Below are positions 42,870 through 51,782 of a DNA stretch of 64,000 nucleotides, piece after piece. Source of the stretch: Halostagnicola kamekurae (lineage in GTDB: Archaea; Halobacteriota; Halobacteria; Halobacteriales; Natrialbaceae); assembly GCF_900116205.1 (NCBI RefSeq), contig NZ_FOZS01000004.1, positions 1 to 64,000 on the forward strand, in the 5' to 3' direction. The position numbers were made by a program, and so were the translations under genes. The stretch's first letter is position 1. The number at the start of each line of letters is the position of its first letter. The notes beneath the pieces were generated by a model that had not been told where the DNA came from, did no database searches, and worked only from the letters and a program-made list of their open reading frames with translations.

Positions 42870-44291
42870 CTATCGGTTCAACGTGTGAATCGCCTTCTCC
42901 TGTGCGTTTTCGGCTGCTTCCATCACCGCCTCCGAGAGCGTCGGGTGCGTGTGGACGGTGCCGGCGATATCCTCGAGTTTCGCGCCCATCTCGATCGCCA
43001 GCCCGACTTCGGCGACGAGTTCTGATGCCTTGGGGGCGACGATCTGTGCACCGAGGACGAATTCCGTTTCTTCGTCGGCGACGATCCGGACGAAGCCTTC
43101 GGACTCGTCCATCGTGAGCGCCCGACCGCTCGCGCGCAGGGGCATCGTTCCCACTATCGGATCGAAGCCAGCGCCCTCGGCTTCGGACTCGGTCATCCCG
43201 ACTGTCCCGATTTCGGGGTCAGTAAAGACGGCGGCGGGGATCGCCTGCTGATCGAGCGCCGCCGGCTCACCGGCCGCGACACCGGCGGCCACGAGCCCTT
43301 CGGCGCTGGCTTTGTGCGCTAACATCGGCTCGCCTGCGACATCGCCCACCGCCATTACGTGCTCGAGATCGGTCCGAGTATGGTCGTCGGTTTCGAGAAA
43401 GCCGCGTTCGTCGGTCTCGAGGCCCAAGGCGTCTACCTCGAGCGCGTCGGTCACGGGTTCACGCCCGACCGCGACCAGCACGCGGTCGGCGTCGAAGGCC
43501 GACTCCTCACCGTCCTCGTCGGCGACGACTTCGATCCCGTCGTCCGTCCCGCGCCACTCGCTCGCCCCGAGGCCGAACTCGAAGTCGATGCCGAGTTCTT
43601 CGGCCCGATTTCGGACGACGCGCGAAATATCGTCCTCGTAGGTCGGCAGCGCGTTCTCGAGCATTTCGATAACTGTCACATCCGCGCCGGCTTTCGCGAA
43701 CACCGTCGAGAGCTCCATCCCGATGTAACCGGCGCCGACCACCACGAGTTCCTCGGGAATTTCGTCCGCTTCAAGCGCCTCGCGCGAGGACCAGACTTGG
43801 TCGTCTGCGAAGTCGAAGCCGGGAATAGACATCGCTCGGCTTCCCGTCGCGATAATGGCGTGCTCGAACTCGATGGATTCGCTGCCTTGGCCCTCGCCGC
43901 CGTGGGCGACGCGAACCGTCTCCTCGTCGACGAACGTCGCCGTCCCTTCGAGCAGCGAGACGCCGTTTGCCTTACACAGTTTCTCGACGCCGCCGGTGAG
44001 CTGGTCGACGACGCCGTCTTTCCACTCGACGAGCGCTCGCATGTCGATCGAGGGGTCGGCACGGATGCCCATTTCCTCGGCCGACGCCGCGTCGTGGGCG
44101 ATATCGGTCGCGGTGATCATCGCCTTGGAGGGGATACAGCCGTAGTTCAGGCAGGTGCCACCGTAGGCGTCGCGCTCGACGAGCGTCGCGTCGAGGCCGT
44201 GTTGGGCGGCGCGGATCGCGGCCACGTAGCCGCCGGGGCCGCCGCCGATTACCAGTACGTCAGTCGCCGTCGTGATATCTCCCATAACCAT
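42870..44291 (-). CDS. lpdA: Dihydrolipoyl dehydrogenase (E3)
   Basis: A 473-residue flavoprotein that reoxidises the lipoyl arm with NAD+. VLVIGGGPGGYVAAIRAAQH binds FAD, GGTCLNYGCIPSKAMI carries the redox Cys pair, VVVGAGYIGMELSTVFAKAG binds NAD, and VHTHPTLSEAVMEAAE contains the catalytic His-Glu of the other subunit. The start may be ATG 44291, overlapping the E2 stop as TAATG, or ATG 44285 two codons later. It forms an operon with E2, convergent to E1. Confidence 0.96.
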   Translation of the reverse strand: MVMGDITTATDVLVIGGGPGGYVAAIRAAQHGLDATLVERDAYGGTCLNYGCIPSKAMITATDIAHDAASAEEMGIRADPSIDMRALVEWKDGVVDQLTGGVEKLCKANGVSLLEGTATFVDEETVRVAHGGEGQGSESIEFEHAIIATGSRAMSIPGFDFADDQVWSSREALEADEIPEELVVVGAGYIGMELSTVFAKAGADVTVIEMLENALPTYEDDISRVVRNRAEELGIDFEFGLGASEWRGTDDGIEVVADEDGEESAFDADRVLVAVGREPVTDALEVDALGLETDERGFLETDDHTRTDLEHVMAVGDVAGEPMLAHKASAEGLVAAGVAAGEPAALDQQAIPAAVFTDPEIGTVGMTESEAEGAGFDPIVGTMPLRASGRALTMDESEGFVRIVADEETEFVLGAQIVAPKASELVAEVGLAIEMGAKLEDIAGTVHTHPTLSEAVMEAAENAQEKAIHTLNR

Positions 44292-45967
44292 TATTCTAAG
44301 AGCAGCAGTTCGGGGTCGTTCAGGTATCGCTTGACCTCGTTCGTAAACCGTGCGGCCTCCGCGCCGTCGACGATCCGGTGATCGACCGACATCGAAATCG
44401 GCAGCGTCTCTCGAGCGACGACCTCGCCGTCCTCAGCCCACGGCCGTTCTTTGAGCGAGCCGAGCGCGAGGATGCCCGCCTCGGGGTAGTTGATGATCGG
44501 CGAGACGTACTCGCCGCCGATCGCCCCCACGTTCGTGATCGTAAACGTCCCGCCCTGCATCTCCTCGAGCCCGATCGACCGGTCTCGGGCTCGCTCGGCC
44601 TTATCACCGATCTCGTCTGCCAACTCGAGCAACCCCTTCTGATCCGCATCGTCGATCACCGGCACCATCAACCCGGCGTCGCTGGCGACCGCGATTCCGA
44701 TATTGTACTCGTCGTGGAGCACGATTTCCTCGTTCTCCTCGTCCAGTTCGGCGTTGATCGCCGGCACTTCTTTGAGCCCGGCAACGACTGCTTTGACCGC
44801 GAACGGGAGATAGGTGAGGTCCGTACCGCGCTCGGCGGCCGAAGATTTGAGCCGACTTCGTACCTCGACGAGAGCCGAGACCTCGACCTCGTCGTGGTGG
44901 CTCACGTGCGGAGCCGTATACTTCGAGGTCGCCATCTGCTCGCCGATCGTTCGCCGCACCCCGGCGTAGGGAATCCGATCGCCGGGTCCTGCTCGAGCCG
45001 CGCCGTCGGTCCCGCTCGTCACCGAATCTGAGCTGCTCATCTCTGGGCCAGAGCCGCCCATCTTCGGATCTGAGAGGCCAGCCGCGGACTCGTCGCCTCG
45101 AGCGTATCGGTCGACGTCTTCGGGTGTCACGAACGGGTCGCCGTCGCGTCGTTCGCTCGCTGGCACGTCGTCAATGTCGACCTCGTGCTCGCGTGCGAGT
45201 CGCCGCGTTGCCGGCATCGCGAGCGTCCGGTCTCGGCCGGCCTGCTCGAGTCGGTCGGCCGCCTCGGGTCGCTCGGTCGCTTCGAGGCGGTCGGCCCCTC
45301 GAGAACGCGACACGGTGGCGCTGCCGCTCGAAGCGCTCGCTTCCGAGTCCCGCGTAACCGAATCGGACCGTTCAGGTTCGAGGCGCTCCCGCGCGGGCGG
45401 TTCGCTCGACTCCGCGTGGCCGTCCGCGAAAGCGTGAACGTCCGATTCCGTGAGCCGTCTGTCGGCGGCACCCACCGCACGGCAAACGGCAGCCGGTTCC
45501 ACACCCAGTTCGCGAGCGAGGCGTCGAACGCTCGGCGGGGCGAAGACCCGGCCGCTGTCGGCAGGCACGACCGACTCAGTCACCTCACCCGAACTCGCCT
45601 CCGACTCCCCCTCTCCATCCGAACTCCGCTCTGACTCCGTCTCACCGTCCGTACCTGTCGCGTTTGATTCCGTGGTGTCGTCGGAACTCTCCGTACTCGA
45701 GGACGACCGCTGCTCGAGTTCGGACTCGTCGACGTCGAAGACGACGAACGGTTCGCCGACCTGGATCGTTTCGCCTTCTTCGCCGCGATGTTCCGCGACG
45801 ACACCGTCGTAGGGCGAGGGGATCTCAACGAGCGCCTTGTCCGTCTCGACGGTCGCGATCGGTTGGTCTTCCGCGACTCGGTCGCCTGGGTCGATGAGCC
45901 AGGTGACGAGTTCGCCCTCGGCGACTCCTTCGCCAACGTCGGGTAGTTCGAACGCCGTGCTAACCAT
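44291..45967 (-). CDS. pdhC: Dihydrolipoamide acyltransferase (E2), two subunit-binding domains
   Basis: A 558-residue E2. Residues 1-80 are a lipoyl domain with Lys44 in ETDKALVEIP. After an acidic Ser/Glu linker, residues 141-183 (VFAPPSVRRLARELGVEP onward) form one peripheral subunit-binding domain, and residues 248-291 (TLAMPATRRLAREHEVDIDD onward) a second, separated by another disordered linker. The catalytic domain begins about residue 330 and ends with VDHRIVDGAEAARFTNEV, with the active-site His. The start MVSTAFELPDVGEG is preferred over an ATG four codons upstream. It overlaps lpdA. Two binding domains are unusual for haloarchaeal E2. Confidence 0.92.
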   Translation of the reverse strand: MVSTAFELPDVGEGVAEGELVTWLIDPGDRVAEDQPIATVETDKALVEIPSPYDGVVAEHRGEEGETIQVGEPFVVFDVDESELEQRSSSSTESSDDTTESNATGTDGETESERSSDGEGESEASSGEVTESVVPADSGRVFAPPSVRRLARELGVEPAAVCRAVGAADRRLTESDVHAFADGHAESSEPPARERLEPERSDSVTRDSEASASSGSATVSRSRGADRLEATERPEAADRLEQAGRDRTLAMPATRRLAREHEVDIDDVPASERRDGDPFVTPEDVDRYARGDESAAGLSDPKMGGSGPEMSSSDSVTSGTDGAARAGPGDRIPYAGVRRTIGEQMATSKYTAPHVSHHDEVEVSALVEVRSRLKSSAAERGTDLTYLPFAVKAVVAGLKEVPAINAELDEENEEIVLHDEYNIGIAVASDAGLMVPVIDDADQKGLLELADEIGDKAERARDRSIGLEEMQGGTFTITNVGAIGGEYVSPIINYPEAGILALGSLKERPWAEDGEVVARETLPISMSVDHRIVDGAEAARFTNEVKRYLNDPELLLLE

Positions 45968-45979
45968 GCGTGAAGTCAT

Positions 45980-46436
45980 CTCTCCCCCCGAGTACCATAC
46001 GCTCTTCGGTACGCCTGATCGAGCTCGAGAGGGCGGTCAGGGCCGTACTTTCACCGTAGTTCGATCCGATCGAACGAACGGCTATTTTCGTCCGACACCG
46101 CGCCCCAGATCGGCGGGGAACGCGTCATAGCTGCAAGGGAGTAGCGATAAGCACGGAATTGTTCGACAGAGGAGGAAGGTAAGGAGTCTGTGCCGAACGC
46201 GGTCCTGCCCACTCATCCGTGTATGGCCCACCGGCTGGGAAGTGGGCGTTTGACCGTCTTGGCGAGTAGCGCGACAAGGCTGCTCGAGCCATTACAAGTA
46301 TAGCGTTGTAATTTGATGAGAACACTCGGGTCAGCCACGCCACGATTGGCGACGCACGCTCACGCCGACGATACTCTGCTCTCTCACCGAGTCGTTCGAG
46401 TGTAGAAAACGATCGTTCTCTAGAATCTGACGAGAG
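45980..46436. other. Gap without recognisable gene
   Basis: Between the E2 gene and the IclR gene I find only a weak 72-codon frame at 46125-46343 (minus strand). Its peptide has many Pro, Ser and Arg residues and no known motif, so I do not annotate it as a gene. The E2 promoter should be near 45980-46030. Confidence 0.4.
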
Positions 46437-47195
46437 TTACGAGAAGATAAATTGGAGTTCGATGACGTTCGCTATTTCCTCGACCGCCTCGCAAAGCTGC
46501 TCCTTTCGAGGCGCGGCAGTCAGCCGACTGACCGGGCCGGAGACGCTGATCGATCCAATCGCGCGCTCGTCGACGACGATAGGGGCGGCGATACAGAAGA
46601 GACCGTTAACCGTCTCCTCTCGGTCGAAGGCGAGTCCGCGCTCACGAACGCCCTCGAGTTCCGATTCGAGCGCCGGTCGCGATGAGATGGTCTGATCGGT
46701 CAACTCCGGGAGACCATGACGCTCGAGGAGTGCCTCGACATCGGGGCCGGGCATGTGCGCGAGAATCGCCTTTCCCGTCGCCGAGGCGTGCATGTGATTT
46801 TGCTGGCCGGCGGACATGTACACGTCGGGCGAATCCCTGGGGTTCGTCGCGTAGAGACAGGTCCCCTTCCCGTCCTCTTCGATCACGAGGTTCGAGGATT
46901 CGTCCGCCTCGTGCGCGAGTTCGTCGACGTGTCGTTTTCCCACGCGATAGAGTTCGAATCGTTCCTGCACGGACGACCCGATGTCCAAAAACGTACAGCT
47001 CAATCGATACTCATCGTCCTCGCGAATAACGTACCCCGCGTCAGTGAGCGTCGCCAGATGCGTGTGGACGGTACTCTTCGAAACCGACACGTTCCGTGCG
47101 AGGTCGGAGACGCCGACGGGTTCGAGATCGCGAATGGTCTCGACGAGCTCGAGCGTTCGCTCGACGGCGCGTATCTTCTTGGTGTCTGTCGCCAT
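46437..47195 (-). CDS. IclR-family transcriptional regulator
   Basis: A 252-residue regulator of normal IclR length. Residues about 8-65 are the winged helix (AVERTLELVETIRDLEPVGV, VSKSTVHTHLATLTDAGY). The effector domain has HMHASATGKAILAHMP, GLPELTDQTIS, GLAFDREETVNGLFCIAAPI and IGSISVSGPVSRLT, the standard IclR ligand-domain blocks. It is on the same strand as the YjiH-type transporter gene 120 bases upstream, so it may regulate that transporter. It differs from the shortened IclR at 17283, so the two are not recent duplicates. Confidence 0.92.
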   Translation of the reverse strand: MATDTKKIRAVERTLELVETIRDLEPVGVSDLARNVSVSKSTVHTHLATLTDAGYVIREDDEYRLSCTFLDIGSSVQERFELYRVGKRHVDELAHEADESSNLVIEEDGKGTCLYATNPRDSPDVYMSAGQQNHMHASATGKAILAHMPGPDVEALLERHGLPELTDQTISSRPALESELEGVRERGLAFDREETVNGLFCIAAPIVVDERAIGSISVSGPVSRLTAAPRKEQLCEAVEEIANVIELQFIFS

Positions 47196-47315
47196 TGTCG
47201 AAGACTCGTTCGCCGCTCTCTAACGTCTTTCCTTCCGCGACGGCTCGAGTAACGAACGGTTCGACGGCTAGCCGTGAGACGACGAAACCAGCGCGTGGAG
47301 AAAGTGACTGAAGAC

Positions 47316-48779
47316 CTAGAGCAATCCGAGTGCGGCTGCGGCGTGTGTGAGCGCGGCCGCGATCGGGACGAGGACGACGGTTCGCTGGACGAACAGGACG
47401 AACAGATCGCGGAATCGGATCGGGACGTCGTCGAACATGTCGACCATCATCGGCGCGGATGCCGCGAAGAAGATGGCCTGCGAACTGACAACGATCACGA
47501 TGAAGACCTGCGTGATCGTGCTCGCTTCGACGACCAGCGTCGCGGCGATGAACATCTCAGCACCGCCGATAATGATCGCCGAGGCCGCCAACTGCGGATC
47601 GGGGATACCGAACGCGCTCATAACCGGGACGATCGGGGTCGCGACGATTTCGAAAAACGGCGTGTAGACGTTGAGTACGACCACGCTCATCCCGATCGTG
47701 AGGATCGTTCCGAGCATCATCGCGGTCAGTTTCAATCCGTCGATCAGCCCGATAACGGCGGATCGAGTAATCGACGACCCGTCTTCTGCGGTTTTGACCG
47801 CTTCGTTGAACGCGAACCGCAGGTAATCGGAGACGCTCCCCGAAAACACCGGTTCCGGGTCTGGTTCCGCGACGAACTCTTTCGGGATCGTCGACAGGGG
47901 CGGAACGCGAACGAGGATAACGGCGGCGAGAACGACGCTAATCAGATAGAGCACCACGACGACCGGGAAGATGTCGAGGATACCTAACACGGCAGCGATT
48001 CCGCCGACCGTGCCGAGGTTTCCGGTCGCAAAACAGGTGCAGATCACGAACACTTCCCGCTTGTTGTACCCGCCACGGTCGAACACGTTTCGGGTCAGAT
48101 AGTAGCCGATACTGAACGAACCGGCCCACGAGGCGGCGCTGTCGAGGGCCGCCCGCCCGGGAAGATTGAACATCGGTTTCATCACCGGCTGTGCGAGCGT
48201 TCCGACGAACTGGAGGCCGCCGAGTTCTGCGAGCAGGTTGACGAAAACCGCACCGATGGGGATGACGAGCGCGATCGTCAGCAACAACGCCCCCCAGACG
48301 ACTCCCGAAGTGTCCCCGCTGAGAAGCCACTCCGGACCGAACTCGAACAGGATCGGAACCGCGAGAACGATCCCGACCAGCCGAAACAGCCAGAATATGT
48401 TTGATGTTTGCCAATAATCTAGTTCGAGGCGGTCGACCGTCGACTGATCCAACGAAATCCACCCCTTGTAGTGGGCCATCGAAACGGTCGTAAAGAGTCC
48501 GCCCGCGGCGATGAGCAGGAACGTCAACACCTCCACAAACATCGGACTCTGGGCCTGTATAAACGAAACGACGATGTCGAGTGGTATCGTCGTTTGACCG
48601 TCGCTGGTCTGAATCGGAAAGAGGAAGAAGAACACGCCGATCGAGAACGCGGCGATGAACTTCGCTGTCGGTCTAATCCGTTTTTTAATCAGATCGATGT
48701 CATCGATCGTCTTCGTTTCGGGATCGACCGTTCCCTCTGATATTGAATCGTCATCCTCCCAGGCATTACTACCGAACAT
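47316..48779 (-). CDS. YjiH-family transporter with nucleoside-recognition (GATE) domains
   Basis: A 487-residue membrane protein with ten or more helices. It starts MFGSNAWEDDDSISEGTVDP with an acidic tail, then ISIGVFF-like helices with RPTAKFIAAFSIGVFFFLFP. TICTCFATGNLG-like CTCFATGNLGTVGGIAAVLG and the later IIIGGAEMFIAATLVVEAST are GATE-domain helices of the YjiH family, related to nucleoside transporters. The substrate is unknown; some YjiH-linked proteins are associated with purine or amino-acid derivatives. The start at 48779 is chosen because the residues before it lie in the promoter region. An IclR gene follows on the same strand. Confidence 0.82.
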   Translation of the reverse strand: MFGSNAWEDDDSISEGTVDPETKTIDDIDLIKKRIRPTAKFIAAFSIGVFFFLFPIQTSDGQTTIPLDIVVSFIQAQSPMFVEVLTFLLIAAGGLFTTVSMAHYKGWISLDQSTVDRLELDYWQTSNIFWLFRLVGIVLAVPILFEFGPEWLLSGDTSGVVWGALLLTIALVIPIGAVFVNLLAELGGLQFVGTLAQPVMKPMFNLPGRAALDSAASWAGSFSIGYYLTRNVFDRGGYNKREVFVICTCFATGNLGTVGGIAAVLGILDIFPVVVVLYLISVVLAAVILVRVPPLSTIPKEFVAEPDPEPVFSGSVSDYLRFAFNEAVKTAEDGSSITRSAVIGLIDGLKLTAMMLGTILTIGMSVVVLNVYTPFFEIVATPIVPVMSAFGIPDPQLAASAIIIGGAEMFIAATLVVEASTITQVFIVIVVSSQAIFFAASAPMMVDMFDDVPIRFRDLFVLFVQRTVVLVPIAAALTHAAAALGLL

Positions 48780-49767
48780 AGAACGAGAATACCACACACA
48801 TACTATAAAATTGCCGATTTTATCTGGTTATTCATTACCATACTTCGGGGAGGAGAAGACGGAGTCGAGTCGGTTGCGTCGGGCACAGTCAGGGTAATGG
48901 ACGGCGAGCGGCCTGTCAACCGGCCAAATTCGGACCACAGAAACTCGAATCGACAGATGGGTTCCGGTCGCTGGGATCGGGAGATAGCGTCTAACTCGAG
49001 ACCACGTGTAGCAGTCGACTCGATTAAAATACGAAACGAGGGTAACGGAGGATAAGTACCGTAGAACGACATGTCTCGAAACTTTCGTCCGTGGTTTTTT
49101 CGTTCTGTAGTAATATCTACGCAGTATTGATTTTTAATCTCCAGTGCGTTCGTACTCTCGAGAACGCGTGGTCAAATGCCGAAAGCGAGTACCATACGGG
49201 GAGATTATACTGTCACAATCAATACTGAGTGTTTTCTATTACAGGTGTAGGTGTGTAATTCAACTTCGGGAACGCATGGTGATTAATGGTGATAGAAAAG
49301 TTGGCAGAGACAGACGCCCGTTCCAGACCGTGGGTACGACCAGAGGTCTATCGATTCGATGTGCAACCAGTGGCCAGAAGTAGTGGATAGAGCTACATTG
49401 GTTGGGAGGGATGAAAACACTATGGCGTACTGCGACCCCAAGATGGCGATGGCGAAGCTGATTAGGTCAAACGTCACGCCGCCATCGACTATCGCGCTTC
49501 AACGTCGTGGCGGAACGTGATCGGGAAGAACCGTCCATTACGCCCGTGTTGCGAGCACGTGCGTGCGTTCCGCATCGCCGACGGACCGACCAGTTCACCG
49601 GCAGGCGATCGCCAGACACGCGTTCGAGGACGTCTACGACAGCGATTTCGAGAACGTGTTGTGATTCGACCAAGACCGCGGGATCGAGGCGCTCGAGGAG
49701 TCCGACACGACGGATTCGACTCGAGAACGCAAGCCGTTTGAGAGCGAGCAGGGAAGTGTGGACCACG
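48780..49767. other. Long gap without a credible gene
   Basis: Nearly 1 kb separates the YjiH gene from the MTH865-like gene. Short frames occur on both strands (for example around 49283-49477), but none has family sequence. A stretch at about 49500-49740 has haloarchaeal-like composition in one frame interrupted by stops, which could be a gene remnant. I cannot identify it. Confidence 0.35.
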
Positions 49768-50043
49768 ATGACCGAACCTGATACCGAAGCGATTCGACGG
49801 CAACTGATCGACGCGTTCGAAGGCGCGGACTATCCCGTTTCGAATCCGATAGAGCTCCTGCCGGCCCTTCCCAACGGCCCCGCAACGACGTTCGAATCGG
49901 GGGAGTTCTCGATGTCGGTCCTGGAACTGCGAGACGGCGCACAGCGTACCGACGGCGCGACCGACGGGTTTCCCTACGAGACGCCGGAAGCGCTTGCCGA
50001 CGACATCATCGACGGCTTGCAGGACGTGGGGAAACTCCCCTGA
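49768..50043 (+). CDS. MTH865-family protein, copy 1
   Basis: A 91-residue helical protein. IRRQLIDAFEGADYPVSNPI then ELLPALPNGPATTFESGEFS is the MTH865 core, a small EF-hand-like fold known from Methanothermobacter and haloarchaea, with unknown function. The start at 49768 is the ATG directly before TEPDTEAIRRQ; a long upstream extension is non-homologous. A close relative occurs 4.3 kb away at 54056. It has an insertion of about eight residues (DGAQRTDGATDG) relative to that copy. Confidence 0.8.
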   Translation: MTEPDTEAIRRQLIDAFEGADYPVSNPIELLPALPNGPATTFESGEFSMSVLELRDGAQRTDGATDGFPYETPEALADDIIDGLQDVGKLP

Positions 50044-50377
50044 AAGAGCGCGCGTTCGGTCTCCCGATTCGGCGCAAGCGAGCGACTCGAGGTCGTCCCG
50101 TTGGTCAGTAGTTGCTTCCAAATTATACAATACTATTCGCATAGAGTGTTTGTGTTGATGTTTTCTTATATATTTGGATTCCAATATCATACATTTTGGC
50201 CGACAATTATGGACATACCCCCATATACAAGTGCAATATGATATATAGATCGAGATCGTTATCTATCACTCCTGATTCGGATCTCCAAGAGTGTTATTGA
50301 TATTGTCCCATGGGAGAAATACTACACAGCTATCGAGATACTATCGGTAGGCGATGAACCGGTATCCGCGAGGGCCG
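50044..50377. other. AT-rich gap without a gene
   Basis: The 334 bases between the MTH865-like gene and the convergent regulator are AT-rich in the middle (50120-50270). Nothing recognisable is present. Confidence 0.45.
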
Positions 50378-50749
50378 TTACCGCGAGAACTCCTCGACGA
50401 GTTCCGGCCAGACGCCGTCGGGACCCGCGGGGGATCTATCGACCGAAACCTGGAGCGAGCGTTCCTCGTCGAGTTCGATGACGATTTGGCTGAAATCCGT
50501 GACGTACCGCGAGGTTCGACTTCGACCGGGGCGAACTTCGGCCGTCTCGCGCACGAGCGACGCCTCGGACAACATATCTAATTTCTTGTACGTCGACGAG
50601 AGAGGGATGTCTGCGGCGGTCGCGATCTCGTTCGCGGACATCGGTTCGTCCAGCGTCGAGAGTATTTTCCGGCAGGCGGCATCGTCCAGAACCGTGACGA
50701 CACGCTCGAGATCTGCGTCGTCTTCGGACGGCGGAAACTCGACCGACAT
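50378..50749 (-). CDS. Winged-helix (ArsR-like) regulator
   Basis: A 123-residue DNA-binding protein. VVTVLDDAACRKILSTLDEP and MSANEIATAADIPLSSTYKK, then LDMLSEASLVRETAEVRPG, form the winged helix. RSRTSRYVTDFSQIVIELDE is a short C-terminal strand pair. It resembles haloarchaeal regulators of the ArsR/HTH-20 type. The target is unknown; the adjacent divergent gene is the cobalamin adenosyltransferase at 50975, separated by 225 bases, and is a candidate. Confidence 0.78.
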   Translation of the reverse strand: MSVEFPPSEDDADLERVVTVLDDAACRKILSTLDEPMSANEIATAADIPLSSTYKKLDMLSEASLVRETAEVRPGRSRTSRYVTDFSQIVIELDEERSLQVSVDRSPAGPDGVWPELVEEFSR

Positions 50750-50974
50750 GACCCCACGTTGAACGCGGAGCCTAATGACGTAATTGGTCGTGAGATCGAG
50801 TAGTGTACGCCGACCCTACCCGAGGAAATAGCCTATTTCCTGGACGTAATACCTCTCGGCGGTCGTTTTGGAGCGAGATATCGCCGGTGTCGTTCCCCAT
50901 ATCCGTTGGTCGGACTCGAGTATCGAACCTCGAGAGGAGAATATAACTACCAGCGACAACAAAGCGGAGAAACG

Positions 50975-51664
50975 ATGACCACCGAGCGCACTCCCGAAGC
51001 GAGCGCCGAGCAGACGCCCGGCCGGGGGCGGTCCCCCGAAGCAGCCGAAATCGAGCCCGCAGCGCCGGAGGAGTTCGGACTCGTCCAGGTCTGGTGGGGC
51101 GACGGCAAAGGCAAGACGACGGCGACGCTCGGCATGGGAATGCGCGCGGCGGGCCACGGCTACCGGGTGCATCTCCTCCAGTTCATGAAAGGGGGCGCCG
51201 CGAGCGTCGACGCGGTGCGAGGCGAGTACAACGCCATCGCCGCCCTCCCCGGGATTTCCTACGAGAACCTCGGCCACTACGGGTGGCACGGGATGAACGA
51301 CGGCAGCGAGGAAACCGATCACGAAGCCGAGGCTCAAGCCGGCTTAGAGCGCACTCACGACCTGCTCGAGTCGGCCGCCGACGCCGATCTCTCGACGCCG
51401 TTCGCGCTGGATGGACCGGCAGACGACGGCATCCACATGCTCGTGCTCGACGAGGTTCTCTACGCGGCTGATCGCGGGCTGATCGAAGAGCGAGACGTCC
51501 TCGAGGTGATCGAAACCAAACCCGAGGGGCTCGAACTCGTCCTCTCGGGCAGCCACGACCGTCCGGCCTATCTGCTCGAGGAGGCAGACCTCGTGACGAA
51601 CGTCAGCAAGGAGAAACACCCGATCGACGAGAACCAGCGCGCGAGACGCGGCACGGAGTACTGA
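50975..51664 (+). CDS. cobA: ATP:cob(I)alamin adenosyltransferase, CobA type
   Basis: A 229-residue enzyme that transfers the adenosyl group of ATP to cobalamin or its precursors. VQVWWGDGKGKTTATLGMGM (38-57) holds the Walker A of the CobA/CobO family. LHMVLDEVLYAADRGLI-like HMLVLDEVLYAADRGLIEER gives Walker B, and VLSGSHDRPAYLLEEADLVT with NVSKEKHPIDENQRARRGTE is the conserved C-terminus. The first 35 residues are Pro/Glu-rich and disordered. The start at 50975 follows GGAGA; an upstream frame is non-homologous. cobQ follows 118 bases later on the same strand. Confidence 0.93.
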   Translation: MTTERTPEASAEQTPGRGRSPEAAEIEPAAPEEFGLVQVWWGDGKGKTTATLGMGMRAAGHGYRVHLLQFMKGGAASVDAVRGEYNAIAALPGISYENLGHYGWHGMNDGSEETDHEAEAQAGLERTHDLLESAADADLSTPFALDGPADDGIHMLVLDEVLYAADRGLIEERDVLEVIETKPEGLELVLSGSHDRPAYLLEEADLVTNVSKEKHPIDENQRARRGTEY

Positions 51665-51782
51665 CCCCGAACGGCCCGCATATCCGATTGTAACGTCGAA
51701 CGTCTCCCTGTTCTCGAGCGTAGCGATCTGGCCGTGAAATCGATAGGACGATAGGATCGCACACGCGATGCAAACCAAGCGG

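Noticed and set aside
46125-46343. 72-codon frame with transposase-like feel
   Set aside because: No transposase motif, no terminal repeats and no target duplication could be found.
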